Below, in pieces: positions 1 to 6,335 of a stretch of 7,888 nucleotides of DNA. This stretch comes from Acidimicrobiales bacterium. GTDB lineage: Bacteria > Actinomycetota > Acidimicrobiia > Acidimicrobiales > UBA8190. Within the stretch, counting starts at the first letter, position 1; each line of letters begins with the position of its first letter. Below the pieces are notes generated by a model that saw only the letters and a program-made list of their open reading frames with translations, was not told the origin of the DNA and made no database searches. The position numbers were made by a program, and so were the translations under genes. Location of the stretch: assembly GCA_030042575.1 (NCBI GenBank), contig JASHZK010000312.1, positions 1 to 7,888 on the forward strand. Direction: 5' to 3'.

Positions 1-864
1 GGTGGTCGTCGTTACACCACTCGGCGGGACGTGGCCCATCCCGCGGTGGGCTCCGTGACGAGCCCACGTCGGGTGGGCATGGTGGACATTGTGCCAACTG
101 TCGCCGAGCGATGGGATCGCCAGGGCCCACATGTTGGTGCTCCGGTCAGTCGTCTCATCAGATCGTCGGCCAAAGGTGTGGCAAAGCGAGTTGACACCCC
201 AGGTCACATGGTGCAGAAGTGCCATGCGAACGAGTCCTGCCCACACAAGTGCGGTGACGGCGCCCGTTAGGGTTCCGGCGAGCTCATAGCCGATCGCGAA
301 CGGAAGAGCGAGCGAGCAAAGAGCTAGCACGGGAAACAATCGGCCAATCCTACGTAGATCGCGATCGCGGAGCATGTCCGGGGCATAGCGCTGCGCGCAA
401 GATGCATCCGAGACAAAGAGCCAGCCGACGTGGGAGAAGAGAAGGCCTCGAAGCAGGGCGACCCCGTGCTCGCCGTAGCGGTGCGGAGAATGGGGATCGC
501 CATCGCAGTCGCTGTAGAGGTGATGGCGTCGGTGAGTTGCGACCCAGCTCGTGACGGATCCTTCAAGTGCCATTGATCCAACGACGGCGAGACTGATCTT
601 GAGAAGGCGCCGTGGTTTGAAGCTTCTGTGGGTAAAGAGTCGGTGAAATCCGACGGTGATGCCAAAACCCGTGATCACATAGAAAACGATTCCCATTAAC
701 GCGTCGGAGAAGTTCATGGCACGACCCCACAGCAAAGGCACAGCGATACCGAGGGCGACTACGGGTCCAGCCACCAGCCCAACAGTGATCAGCTTTTGGA
801 CTGGGCTCACGACTGGGGCCGGGGCATCAGCCTCCTGATGTGGATCATCAGCGCGAAACGGCAA
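1..864 (-). CDS. Membrane fatty-acyl desaturase (delta-9 type), C-terminus cut by window edge
   Basis: Likely an integral-membrane acyl-CoA/acyl-lipid desaturase that puts a double bond into saturated acyl chains with a di-iron centre, O2 and an electron donor. All three histidine boxes are readable. Counting from the TTG at 864 they are HRLFTH at residues 74-79, HRRHH at 111-115 and HNVHH at 258-262, with the family landmark WGVNSLCHTFGRR before the last box. Hydrophobic segments precede box 1 and lie between boxes 2 and 3. The frame is open from 918 to position 1, giving 288 residues in the window against roughly 300 or more for the family, so only a short tail should be missing. The start is uncertain: the frame has no ATG or GTG before the first hydrophobic segment except GTG 810, and TTG 864 has no clear Shine-Dalgarno. 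A TACGAT hexamer at 906-901 could be a -10 element for a short leader. Codons such as TTA, CTA, GGA and ATT are commoner here than in the genes on the right. Confidence 0.88.
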   Translation of the reverse strand, partial: MPFRADDPHQEADAPAPVVSPVQKLITVGLVAGPVVALGIAVPLLWGRAMNFSDALMGIVFYVITGFGITVGFHRLFTHRSFKPRRLLKISLAVVGSMALEGSVTSWVATHRRHHLYSDCDGDPHSPHRYGEHGVALLRGLLFSHVGWLFVSDASCAQRYAPDMLRDRDLRRIGRLFPVLALCSLALPFAIGYELAGTLTGAVTALVWAGLVRMALLHHVTWGVNSLCHTFGRRSDETTDRSTNMWALAIPSLGDSWHNVHHAHPTWARHGAHRGMGHVPPSGVTTTT

Positions 865-1275
865 GACCTGGGTGTTGACGCCAAGAATGGCTAACTCGCA
901 ATCGTAAGTGACGGATCAAAGAGGGTGCTGTGCAGGTCGATCGTAGCGGAGGCGTTCGAGTGACAGGTGTCGGGCGCGTTAAATGCTGGAAACCTGCCTT
1001 AGCTTTTAGTGCCTTGAAGAGTCCCCACACAGCGAGATGACCCCGACTTCTCCGTAGAGACGACAGGCGTTTGTCGCACCAGCCGAGCGGCAGCAGGCCA
1101 CCGGCGAACCTCGTCGGCGTGGTCTTCGCAGAGCACGGAGTCCGGTAGTACGGCAATGACCGAGAGCGACGGGTCCCCTGGGTCAGCCCCTTTTGGGATT
1201 GTACGACGCAGAGGCTCAATCGTCGCCGAGCCAGCCGTCCGCAGAGGTTGCAGGCAACAGCGGGCTCTCCGTTGG
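865..1275. other. Gene-poor gap between desaturase and HTH-like gene
   Basis: About 410 bases with no frame that combines a plausible start, codon bias and a recognisable motif. Long open frames here on the minus strand run antisense or out of frame to the small gene upstream and read as low-complexity Arg/Ser/Pro sequence. The only regulatory hints are two TACGAT hexamers on the minus strand (947-942 and 906-901) that fit the TANNNT -10 pattern of actinobacterial housekeeping promoters. Neither has a good -35 partner. They could serve the desaturase. Confidence 0.4.
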
Positions 1276-1601
1276 TCACGGCAGAGCAGCGCGCAGCTTC
1301 GCCAGCGCCCGCAACCGTCGCTCCATCTTCTCGGGGTCGTCGGCATCTCGCGTCCTGATGCGGTTCTCCAGCTGATCGAGGCGAGCGGACTCCCGATGGA
1401 CCAGGACACTCTGTTCCTCGCCGTCACGCTTTCGCAGGGCCCGCAAGAAGGCCGCCTGGGCATCGATAGCCCGCTTGAAGCCCAGGCTGCCGGCAACGGC
1501 GGCATATGTCTTGCCCGAGTCGCGCAGCGAGAGAGCTTGTTCGTCGGAACTTATCCGAGGCGCTGGCTTCGGGGAGGCTGGGCGGTCCCGGCGCTCCTCA
1601 T
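1276..1601 (-). CDS. Small HTH-like basic protein, apparently frameshifted near its N-terminus
   Basis: From about 1575 to the TGA at 1278-1276 the minus strand reads as a well-biased coding frame. It has a helix-turn-helix-like segment (SLRDSGKTYAAVAGSLGF) followed by a charged helical tail rich in Arg, Glu and Leu that ends KLRAALP. This frame has no ATG, GTG or TTG upstream as far as its stop near 1795. In the neighbouring frame an ATG at 1601-1599, with a GAGGGG Shine-Dalgarno nine bases upstream, begins MRSAGTAQPP and stops at 1551. Adding one C to the CCCC run at 1574-1571 joins the two into a 108-residue protein. That fits a one-base deletion, a sequencing error or a -1 slip. The ATG lies 32 bases after the cold-shock stop on the same strand, so co-transcription is likely. 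The HTH suggests nucleic-acid binding, but I do not recognise the exact family. Confidence 0.6.
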
Positions 1602-1633
1602 GACCACGGCGCCCCTCGCCGGTGTCGCCCCGC

Positions 1634-1837
1634 CTAGGCAGGACGCACCGACTTGGCTTGCGGACCCTTCTGTCCCTGCTCGGACTCGTACTGCACGCGC
1701 TGGCCCTCGGCGAGCTCCCGGTAGCCAGAGCCCTCGATTGCCGAAAAATGGACGAACACGTCGGCCGCGCCGTCGTCGGGCGTCACGAATCCGTAGCCCT
1801 TCGATGCGTTGAACCACTTGACGGTACCTTCGGGCAT
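1634..1837 (-). CDS. cspA: Cold-shock domain protein (CspA family)
   Basis: A 67-residue, single-domain cold-shock protein, a small cytoplasmic beta-barrel that binds single-stranded RNA and DNA and melts mRNA secondary structure. It opens with the family signature [21 protein letters not shown]1 (KGYGFV) is at residues 13-18 and RNP2 (VFVHF) at 27-31, and the usual C-terminal pattern [13 protein letters not shown] closes it. Length and ending match actinobacterial CspA proteins closely. The ATG at 1837-1835 is preferred over an in-frame ATG 57 bases upstream because family members begin MP(Q/E)GTVKWFN and because GAGGAAA lies six bases before it. Regulation through the 5' leader is known for the family, but I could not identify a cold-box or a convincing promoter here. 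The paralogue letter cannot be fixed from sequence alone. Confidence 0.95.
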   Translation of the reverse strand: MPEGTVKWFNASKGYGFVTPDDGAADVFVHFSAIEGSGYRELAEGQRVQYESEQGQKGPQAKSVRPA

Positions 1838-3028
1838 GTCATTTCCTCGTTTCTCCACGCACGTCCTTGCGGGAGACACCATGTCCACCGTCAATAGCGA
1901 CGGCCTGCGTGATCCACCGCGCCCGCTGAAACCATATCGTTTAATCTCCCGGGGGTCGACCAGCCACCACGGCAGCAGTCGATCGCGGGTTGGGAACCAT
2001 GTGAGACTTGTCCAACCGTAACAGGGGGCCCGTGGAGAGGCTGACGAAGCTGTCGTGGCGTGTTCGGGCTGGTGGAGCTACCTGCACCGCGGAAATGGAT
2101 TGCCCAATCCGCGGATATCGGGTCAGCCCTGAGCTAAAAACCCGGTCGAATCCTTTCGCGATACACGACGGCAGAATCAACTCCGATCGTGGCTTGGATC
2201 AACTTCGACGGAGATACATACTGGGTCGGTCTTGAGGCCGCTCAAGGTTGGCCACGAACTATTCGGGTGACCCAGAGGGACGTGGACGGTGCGAGGCTCT
2301 TGGGGCGACGAGCTTGAGTAAAGCGCATCCGACATGTTCGTCGGCTTCCGAAAAACAACTCTTCCGAGTAGGAGATGAATGGACCGCCCCGAATGTGTGC
2401 CTTTATGCGTGGCTCTGGCTCTGTGCTGCTGGCCACGACGGTCAGTGGAGCGGCCGGTGTTGTGGACGGTGACGGGTACCTGTTGCCGCTCATCGAGTCG
2501 AGGCGGCACTTTCTTAACTTGAATTAACAAACGAAACTCGTCGTGGAGATGAGCCGGCTTGGTTGAGGGGACCGCCGTTCTTCAGGCGCCCCTCCATGAA
2601 GGTCGGATGGTGGTGAACCCGCCTCCTACGTTGCCTGGAGAGGCACTGAACGAGCCGGGGTGGTACTGGGATGCCGGCGATCTGCGTTCTCCGAGGCCCA
2701 TCTAACGGCGAGCTCGGCCGGGGCGAGCCCCCCAGAGCGGAGTGGTGTCGGCCGGCAGGGGTTCCAGGCGGTGACCCCACCTGCACAGATCCCGACTGGC
2801 GGGTCATGCCGTTGGCAGGTCGGGTCGGATGGGGGTGAGGTTGCTCAATTCGGTAGACCGCTCTGGCGGAGAGAGGGAGAAAGGCCAGGAGCAGGCCGGG
2901 CGCTGACAGACGCGCCGGAGCTGGGCCACGGGGCCACCTCCTGGCACTGCCACTCGCCAATGGAACGGTAGGTACCCGTCAGACAGTCGGGCCGGGGCGT
3001 CCGGCGCCCGTCGCGAATACGCTCGCCC
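1838..3028. other. Long gene-poor region with short inverted repeats
   Basis: Nearly 1.2 kb without a gene I can support. Composition is less GC-biased than the genes on the right, especially at about 1900-2560, and open frames on both strands lack codon bias and recognisable motifs. The first part should hold the cold-shock leader and promoter. Structures visible by eye are a nested inverted repeat at 2087-2114, CTTGAG/CTCAAG with a 4-base loop at 2231-2246, and CCGAC/GTCGG with a 6-base loop at 2329-2344. Short open frames at 2375-2527 (50 codons) and 2607-2705 (32 codons, containing PGWYWDAGD) are too weak to call. No tRNA, IS end or transposase was recognised. It may be decayed genes or an old insertion scar. 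Confidence 0.5.
2087..2114. repeat. Nested inverted repeat
   Basis: CCGCGGA at 2087-2093 is the exact reverse complement of TCCGCGG at 2108-2114. Inside and partly overlapping it, GGATTG-CC-CAATCC forms a second perfect 6-bp stem with a two-base loop, so the two pairings are mutually exclusive at the TCC. No T-run follows, so it is not a typical intrinsic terminator. It could be a protein-binding site or a structured leader element. No neighbouring gene clearly depends on it. Confidence 0.35.
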
Positions 3029-3066
3029 CAGGTCGGGTCGTCAGCACGACGCCGAGCACCGACCTG
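3029..3066 (+). promoter_or_regulatory. Double inverted repeat just before the VOC ribosome-binding site
   Basis: CAGGTCGG at 3029-3036 pairs perfectly with CCGACCTG at 3059-3066. Directly inside, GTCGT at 3037-3041 pairs with ACGAC at 3046-3050 around a CAGC loop, leaving GCCGAGCA unpaired on the 3' side. The structure ends four bases before the AGGAGG (3070-3075) of the VOC gene. As DNA it could be an operator for a dimeric repressor. As RNA it could be a leader hairpin affecting access to the Shine-Dalgarno. Either role would control the VOC-SDR pair. Confidence 0.45.
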
Positions 3067-3082
3067 ATGAGGAGGTGGGGTG

Positions 3083-3535
3083 ATGAGCGGCAACGACGGT
3101 CCGCTGGGTGCGGTCGAAATGGCGGCGACATCGCTGTACGTGTCGGACATCGACCGGGCGATCGACTGGTACCGCGACAAGCTCGGCCTCGAGCCGGCCA
3201 TGGCCGGCACCGACGGACACCGCTACGCCAGCTACGTCCTCGCTGGTGCTTTCGTCGTCTTGGAGCCGATCGAAGCCGCCCTGGAGCCGGCGGGGCCAGG
3301 CACGGAGAGCACCACCGTCAACCTGGTCGTCGACAACGACCCGGCAACCGTCCGCGACGCCCTGGTGGCCCGGGGCGTCGTGTGTGGGCCGCTCGTGAAA
3401 TCACCGGGGTTCTTGTCGTTTCTTCTGCGCGACCTCGACGGGAATCGTTTCTACGTCACGAGAGCGCACAGCCCACAGGGGCAAACGGCCGTGCGCCGAG
3501 CCAGTGAGGACCTTTCGGCGCCGCCCCTGCGTTGA
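3083..3535 (+). CDS. VOC (glyoxalase/bleomycin-resistance fold) protein lacking usual metal ligands
   Basis: A 150-residue single VOC module. The first beta-alpha unit is clear (ATSLYVSDIDRAIDWYRDKL, residues 15-34), then the strand around AFVVLEP (56-62), the second beta-alpha start TTVNLVVDND (77-86), and the terminal FLLRDLDGNRFYV (113-125). Compared with metal-dependent glyoxalase I, dioxygenase or epimerase members, the N-terminal His of strand 1 is Ala or Thr here, the mid-domain His is Thr, and the C-terminal Glu of the DGNxxE motif is Tyr124. A divalent-metal enzyme is therefore unlikely; binding of a small hydrophobic molecule or a metal-free reaction is more plausible. ATG 3083 is chosen because AGGAGG at 3070-3075 is seven bases upstream; an in-frame GTG at 3080 is closer to it. 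The last 20 or so residues are a low-complexity tail. It probably shares a transcript with the SDR gene 82 bases downstream. Confidence 0.87.
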   Translation: MSGNDGPLGAVEMAATSLYVSDIDRAIDWYRDKLGLEPAMAGTDGHRYASYVLAGAFVVLEPIEAALEPAGPGTESTTVNLVVDNDPATVRDALVARGVVCGPLVKSPGFLSFLLRDLDGNRFYVTRAHSPQGQTAVRRASEDLSAPPLR

Positions 3536-3617
3536 CTGCGCCCGTCCATGGGCACCGGATCGGGTGGGCAGCCAGCCACCAGGCGTCGTCTGACCACGCT
3601 CCAAGGAGGACACGCTG

Positions 3618-4454
3618 TTGTTAGAGCTCGGCCTCGAGGGCAAGACCGCACTCGTCGGCGGGTCGGGGCCGGGTCTCGGCCGATCGTGCGCCCTCGCCCT
3701 CGCCGAAGCAGGGTGCCGGGTGGTCTGCGTCGACATCGACGGTGCACGGGCTGGGGCTGTGGCCGGCGAGATCTCTTCGGGGGGCGGAGCTTCCCACGCC
3801 ATCGAGGCCGATGTGCGCAGGACGGCGGACGCCGATCGGGCGGTACGGGAGACGGTGTCGGTGTTCGGGGGTCTGGATGTCGTGGTCGATGTCATCGGCG
3901 AGATCCGCTGGGGTCCCATTGTCGATCTCACCGACGAGGATTGGAACTACAGCATGGACTCGACGCTGCGCCATTTCTTCAACGTGTTTCGAGCGGCAGG
4001 ACGGGAGCTGGTGGCCCAAGGCCACGGAGGCACCATCGTCTCGGTCTCTTCCGTGAGCGGGCTCGCCTCGGCTCCCTTTCATGCGCCATACGGCGCGGCC
4101 AAAGCCGGCGTCGTGTCCCTGACCCGGTCCTTGGCGATCGAGTTGGCGCCCTACCAGGTGCGCGTGAACGCGGTGGCACCCGGAGCTGTGGCCACCCCTC
4201 GCGTGGTCCGCAGCCTGGGGGCGGAGACAGAGCACAGCGCCGGACCTCTGCCCAGCAGAGCACCTTTGGGCCGCATGGCGGAAACGGACGAGATCGCCAA
4301 GGTCGTCGTCTTTCTTTCGTCCGACCTGGCCAGCTACGTGAGCGGCCAGACCATCGTGGTGGACGGTGGCGCCACCGCTCAGTTCGGGCTCGGTGCGCTG
4401 CGCCAGGACCTCATACCGGACAACTCCACCCTGGAGCAGCCACCGCCGGTGTGA
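3618..4454 (+). CDS. Short-chain dehydrogenase/reductase (SDR), NAD(H)-type
   Basis: A 278-residue classical-length SDR oxidising or reducing an alcohol/ketone pair; the substrate cannot be told. The Rossmann glycine motif is at residues 14-21 (GGSGPGLG, with Gly where the usual Thr sits), and Asp39 ends the second strand, which favours NAD over NADP. The adenine-ring Asp65-Val66 is present. Ser145, Tyr158 and Lys162 have the correct catalytic spacing, followed by VNAVAPGAVATP (183-194) and the C-terminal VSGQTIVVDGG. Two features are odd: the NNAG motif is DVIG (91-94), and the catalytic-tetrad Asn position, by alignment around W109, appears to be Thr116. The start is TTG 3618, with AAGGAGGA seven bases upstream; no ATG fits the family N-terminus. 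It follows the VOC gene and ends 25 bases from the converging operon on the other strand. A role in degrading or modifying a lipid or xenobiotic is only inferred. Confidence 0.93.
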   Translation: MLELGLEGKTALVGGSGPGLGRSCALALAEAGCRVVCVDIDGARAGAVAGEISSGGGASHAIEADVRRTADADRAVRETVSVFGGLDVVVDVIGEIRWGPIVDLTDEDWNYSMDSTLRHFFNVFRAAGRELVAQGHGGTIVSVSSVSGLASAPFHAPYGAAKAGVVSLTRSLAIELAPYQVRVNAVAPGAVATPRVVRSLGAETEHSAGPLPSRAPLGRMAETDEIAKVVVFLSSDLASYVSGQTIVVDGGATAQFGLGALRQDLIPDNSTLEQPPPV

Positions 4455-4479
4455 GCCGTCTTCCCAGCCCGGGATGCCT

Positions 4480-5388
4480 CTAGGCGTCCTCGCCTCGGAG
4501 CGAGCTGGCTTGGAACATGACCGCAGCGTCATCGAGGGGTACGACCATGGTGGGTTCGAGATGGCGGTGCCCATCGGGGCCCACGCGTACCGCCGTACCC
4601 CAGGCCGTGAAGCCGACCGCATGAGCGGCGAAGGCCATGGGGCCCTGGCCCATGACCACCGAGACGACCCCGCCGGCACCCCAGGCGAGGGCGGCCCGCT
4701 GCATCCGCTCCATGGCCAGCTCCCGAGCCTGGTACATGGCCTGGGTGAAATTGGTCAGCTCGACGTTCTGGCCGGCCTGGCCAAAGGTCGTCAAGGCCGT
4801 CCGCCTGGGGGCGTAGACGAAGCTGGCTCCGAAGGCGAGTCCAAGTGGCTCCCAACCGGAACTGTGCAGCAGGCAGAAGTCACGGGCGGACAGATCGGAG
4901 ACGAATGGGGCTCTGCCCCGCCCGGCGCTCTTCCCCACCGGGCGCACGGCGCTGCCCACCAGGGCGACCTCGATGTGGTACGGGTGGATCTCGACACTGA
5001 TGCGCACGCCCACGGTTCCGAGCCCGCCGGCCCGGGCGCATTCGTCGCCCATTCGGGCGGCGGCGCCGGCCATGGCCTTGGCGTAGGCGGAGGAGGCGGC
5101 TGCGATCTCGCCTTGGCCCCATGTCCACACCCCCCACGGCACCGAGGTCACCGACACACCCGTCACCAGCTCCACCGGCTCCCAGCCCACCGAGTGCAGG
5201 AGCAGGGCCTCGTCGATCGACAGGTCGGAGGTTGCGCCCCGCCCGCCCCTCGGCGGCGGCTGGCCCAGCGCGGCCATGGCGCGCCGCACTTCGGCCCGCA
5301 GGTCCACCGGGTGGGCAGTCCGGCTGGAAGCGGCGGTCGGGCCGGAAGCCGGAGTGCGGCCGGAAGCGGGAGGCTGGCCGGCTGTCAC
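4480..5388 (-). CDS. Tandem YbjQ-like (DUF74) protein, third of three paralogues
   Basis: 302 residues, GTG start at 5388, whose GTGA overlaps the stop of the preceding gene. A Pro/Ala/Ser-rich, probably disordered head (1-50) precedes two YbjQ-like domains. Domain 1 (54-150) has SDLSIDE, then G68-x2-P71-x5-G77, a divergent helix (AYAKAMAGAAARM), GTVGVRI and E140-x4-G145. Domain 2 (164-268) has SDLSARDF, G178-x2-P181-x5-G187, the strong helix FTQAMYQARELAMERM (214-229), GGVVSVVM and WGTAV (263-267), but the usual Glu five residues before the last Gly is Gly259. Domain 2 resembles domain 2 of the first paralogue down to the DNA level. There is no signal peptide or membrane span, so it should be cytoplasmic. 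The family label of heavy-metal binding is a database name with little biochemical support; no Cys/His cluster is visible. Stop TAG is at 4482-4480. Confidence 0.9.
   Translation of the reverse strand: MTAGQPPASGRTPASGPTAASSRTAHPVDLRAEVRRAMAALGQPPPRGGRGATSDLSIDEALLLHSVGWEPVELVTGVSVTSVPWGVWTWGQGEIAAASSAYAKAMAGAAARMGDECARAGGLGTVGVRISVEIHPYHIEVALVGSAVRPVGKSAGRGRAPFVSDLSARDFCLLHSSGWEPLGLAFGASFVYAPRRTALTTFGQAGQNVELTNFTQAMYQARELAMERMQRAALAWGAGGVVSVVMGQGPMAFAAHAVGFTAWGTAVRVGPDGHRHLEPTMVVPLDDAAVMFQASSLRGEDA
4711..4774 (-). repeat. Domain-coding repeat, copy in third paralogue
   Basis: This stretch encodes the helix region VELTNFTQAMYQARELAM of domain 2. By eye it differs from 6521-6584 at about nine of 63 bases, much closer than the surrounding domains. 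It begins on the plus strand with catggccagctc, shared with the other copies at 6521 and, more loosely, at 6884. Confidence 0.6.
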
Positions 5389-6335
5389 GACAGTCGTACC
5401 GTCGGGGTCGGTGGCGGGAGGGGATCGAAGTCCTTGAAGTGGCGGACGCGGGTGCCGCGCAGCGTGCATTCGATGACGTGGCCGCCGCCCCCCGCCGCCC
5501 GCCGGGACACCGAAAACCGGGCCCCGTGAAGGATGTCCGGCCCGAGCTGAGCCGACACAGCGGCTCGCACCAGCCGGCGCGCCGCCGTTTCGGCGTTGGT
5601 CACCTGGGTGATCTCGTCCTGATAGGGGCCGACCCACATCGACCCTCCGCCCCCCCCCAGCAGGTACTCGGTCTGACAGTTCGGCCACATCATCACCGAG
5701 GACAGTCCGGCGGCCACCGACACCGGAGCCATGCCGGCTTCGAACAGCTTGGCCAGGCGCTGTCCGGCCAGATACGTGCTCCACAGCGGCGCCTGGCCTT
5801 CGTGGTCCTCGACGGCTACGGCCGTGCCCGTCACGTGGAACTCGACCACCGACTGCTCGGTCATGTAGGAGGCATCGTCGACCACGTCGATGATGCCGTG
5901 CGCTCCGGCCTGCTCCGCCTCCTCCACCATGCGCCGGTAAGCAGAACCGAAGCCCTGGGACCAGGCGGACTCCACCCAGGGCTGCTCGTAATTGCTGCCC
6001 CAGCGGTGTTCGAGGGAGGCGATGCCGTGGGGGCACGGCCACGACTCGTTGTAACCACGCGACTCGGTGGCCGCGGCGTACGGTGCCGGTCCCGGTCCGC
6101 CGCCGCCACCTCCCGCTCCGCCCGGTCCACCCCAGCCACCACGCGTGAGCCCCGGTCCCGCGGCGTACCAGCCCCACTGCATGGCGCAGAAGCCCTGCAC
6201 CAGGGCCACCGGGCGCAGCCCCATGGGCCCGCAGGCGGCGAAGTCGGCGACCGACAACCCCGAGGACCACGCCCCGGTACCGAGCCTCTGGCCCGCCGCT
6301 TCGGGCAGGTCGCTCCCGGGGCCTGCGAGGGTCAT
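5385..6335 (-). CDS. Divergent tandem YbjQ-like protein with glycine-rich insert, second paralogue
   Basis: 316 residues. ATG 6335 shares its A with the preceding stop (TGATG), and no good Shine-Dalgarno is visible, so translation probably relies on coupling. Two degenerate YbjQ-like domains are recognisable by alignment to the neighbours. Domain 1 (25-175) starts SGLSVADF at the same residue number as in the first paralogue and keeps G39-x2-P42-x5-G48. It then carries a Gly/Pro/Tyr-rich insertion at about 57-120, before GSAYRRMVEEAEQAGAHGII and E165-x4-GTAV. Domain 2 (187-300) keeps G201-x2-P204-x5-G210 and E289-x4-G294 but has lost the ARELAM helix signature. A second glycine run (226-231) is encoded by a nine-base G tract. 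It has no signal peptide or membrane span. The fast divergence suggests a structural or regulatory partner rather than a copy doing the same job. Function unknown. Confidence 0.85.
   Translation of the reverse strand: MTLAGPGSDLPEAAGQRLGTGAWSSGLSVADFAACGPMGLRPVALVQGFCAMQWGWYAAGPGLTRGGWGGPGGAGGGGGGPGPAPYAAATESRGYNESWPCPHGIASLEHRWGSNYEQPWVESAWSQGFGSAYRRMVEEAEQAGAHGIIDVVDDASYMTEQSVVEFHVTGTAVAVEDHEGQAPLWSTYLAGQRLAKLFEAGMAPVSVAAGLSSVMMWPNCQTEYLLGGGGGSMWVGPYQDEITQVTNAETAARRLVRAAVSAQLGPDILHGARFSVSRRAAGGGGHVIECTLRGTRVRHFKDFDPLPPPTPTVRLS

Noticed and set aside
1838..1894. In-frame N-terminal extension of the cold-shock protein from an upstream ATG
   Set aside because: CspA proteins begin at the MPEG site, which has its own good ribosome-binding site. 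The extension resembles no part of the family.
2140..2165. GGTCGAATCC resembling a tRNA T-arm
   Set aside because: No matching acceptor, anticodon or D arm could be found on either side.
2147..2312. Plus-strand frame reading AWINFDGDTYWVGLEAAQGW and on to a stop, protein-like in appearance
   Set aside because: It has no start codon with a ribosome-binding site and no G/C third-position bias, and I recognise no family. It is too weak to call even as a gene remnant.
2375..2527. 50-codon plus-strand open frame starting ATG with AGGAG directly upstream
   Set aside because: The Shine-Dalgarno abuts the ATG with no spacing, codon bias is weak and no motif is present.
2607..2705. 32-codon frame containing PGWYWDAGD, faintly like the DUF2510 motif GWYPDP
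   Set aside because: The match is very short, the following WDG part of the motif is absent in every frame, and the start context is poor.
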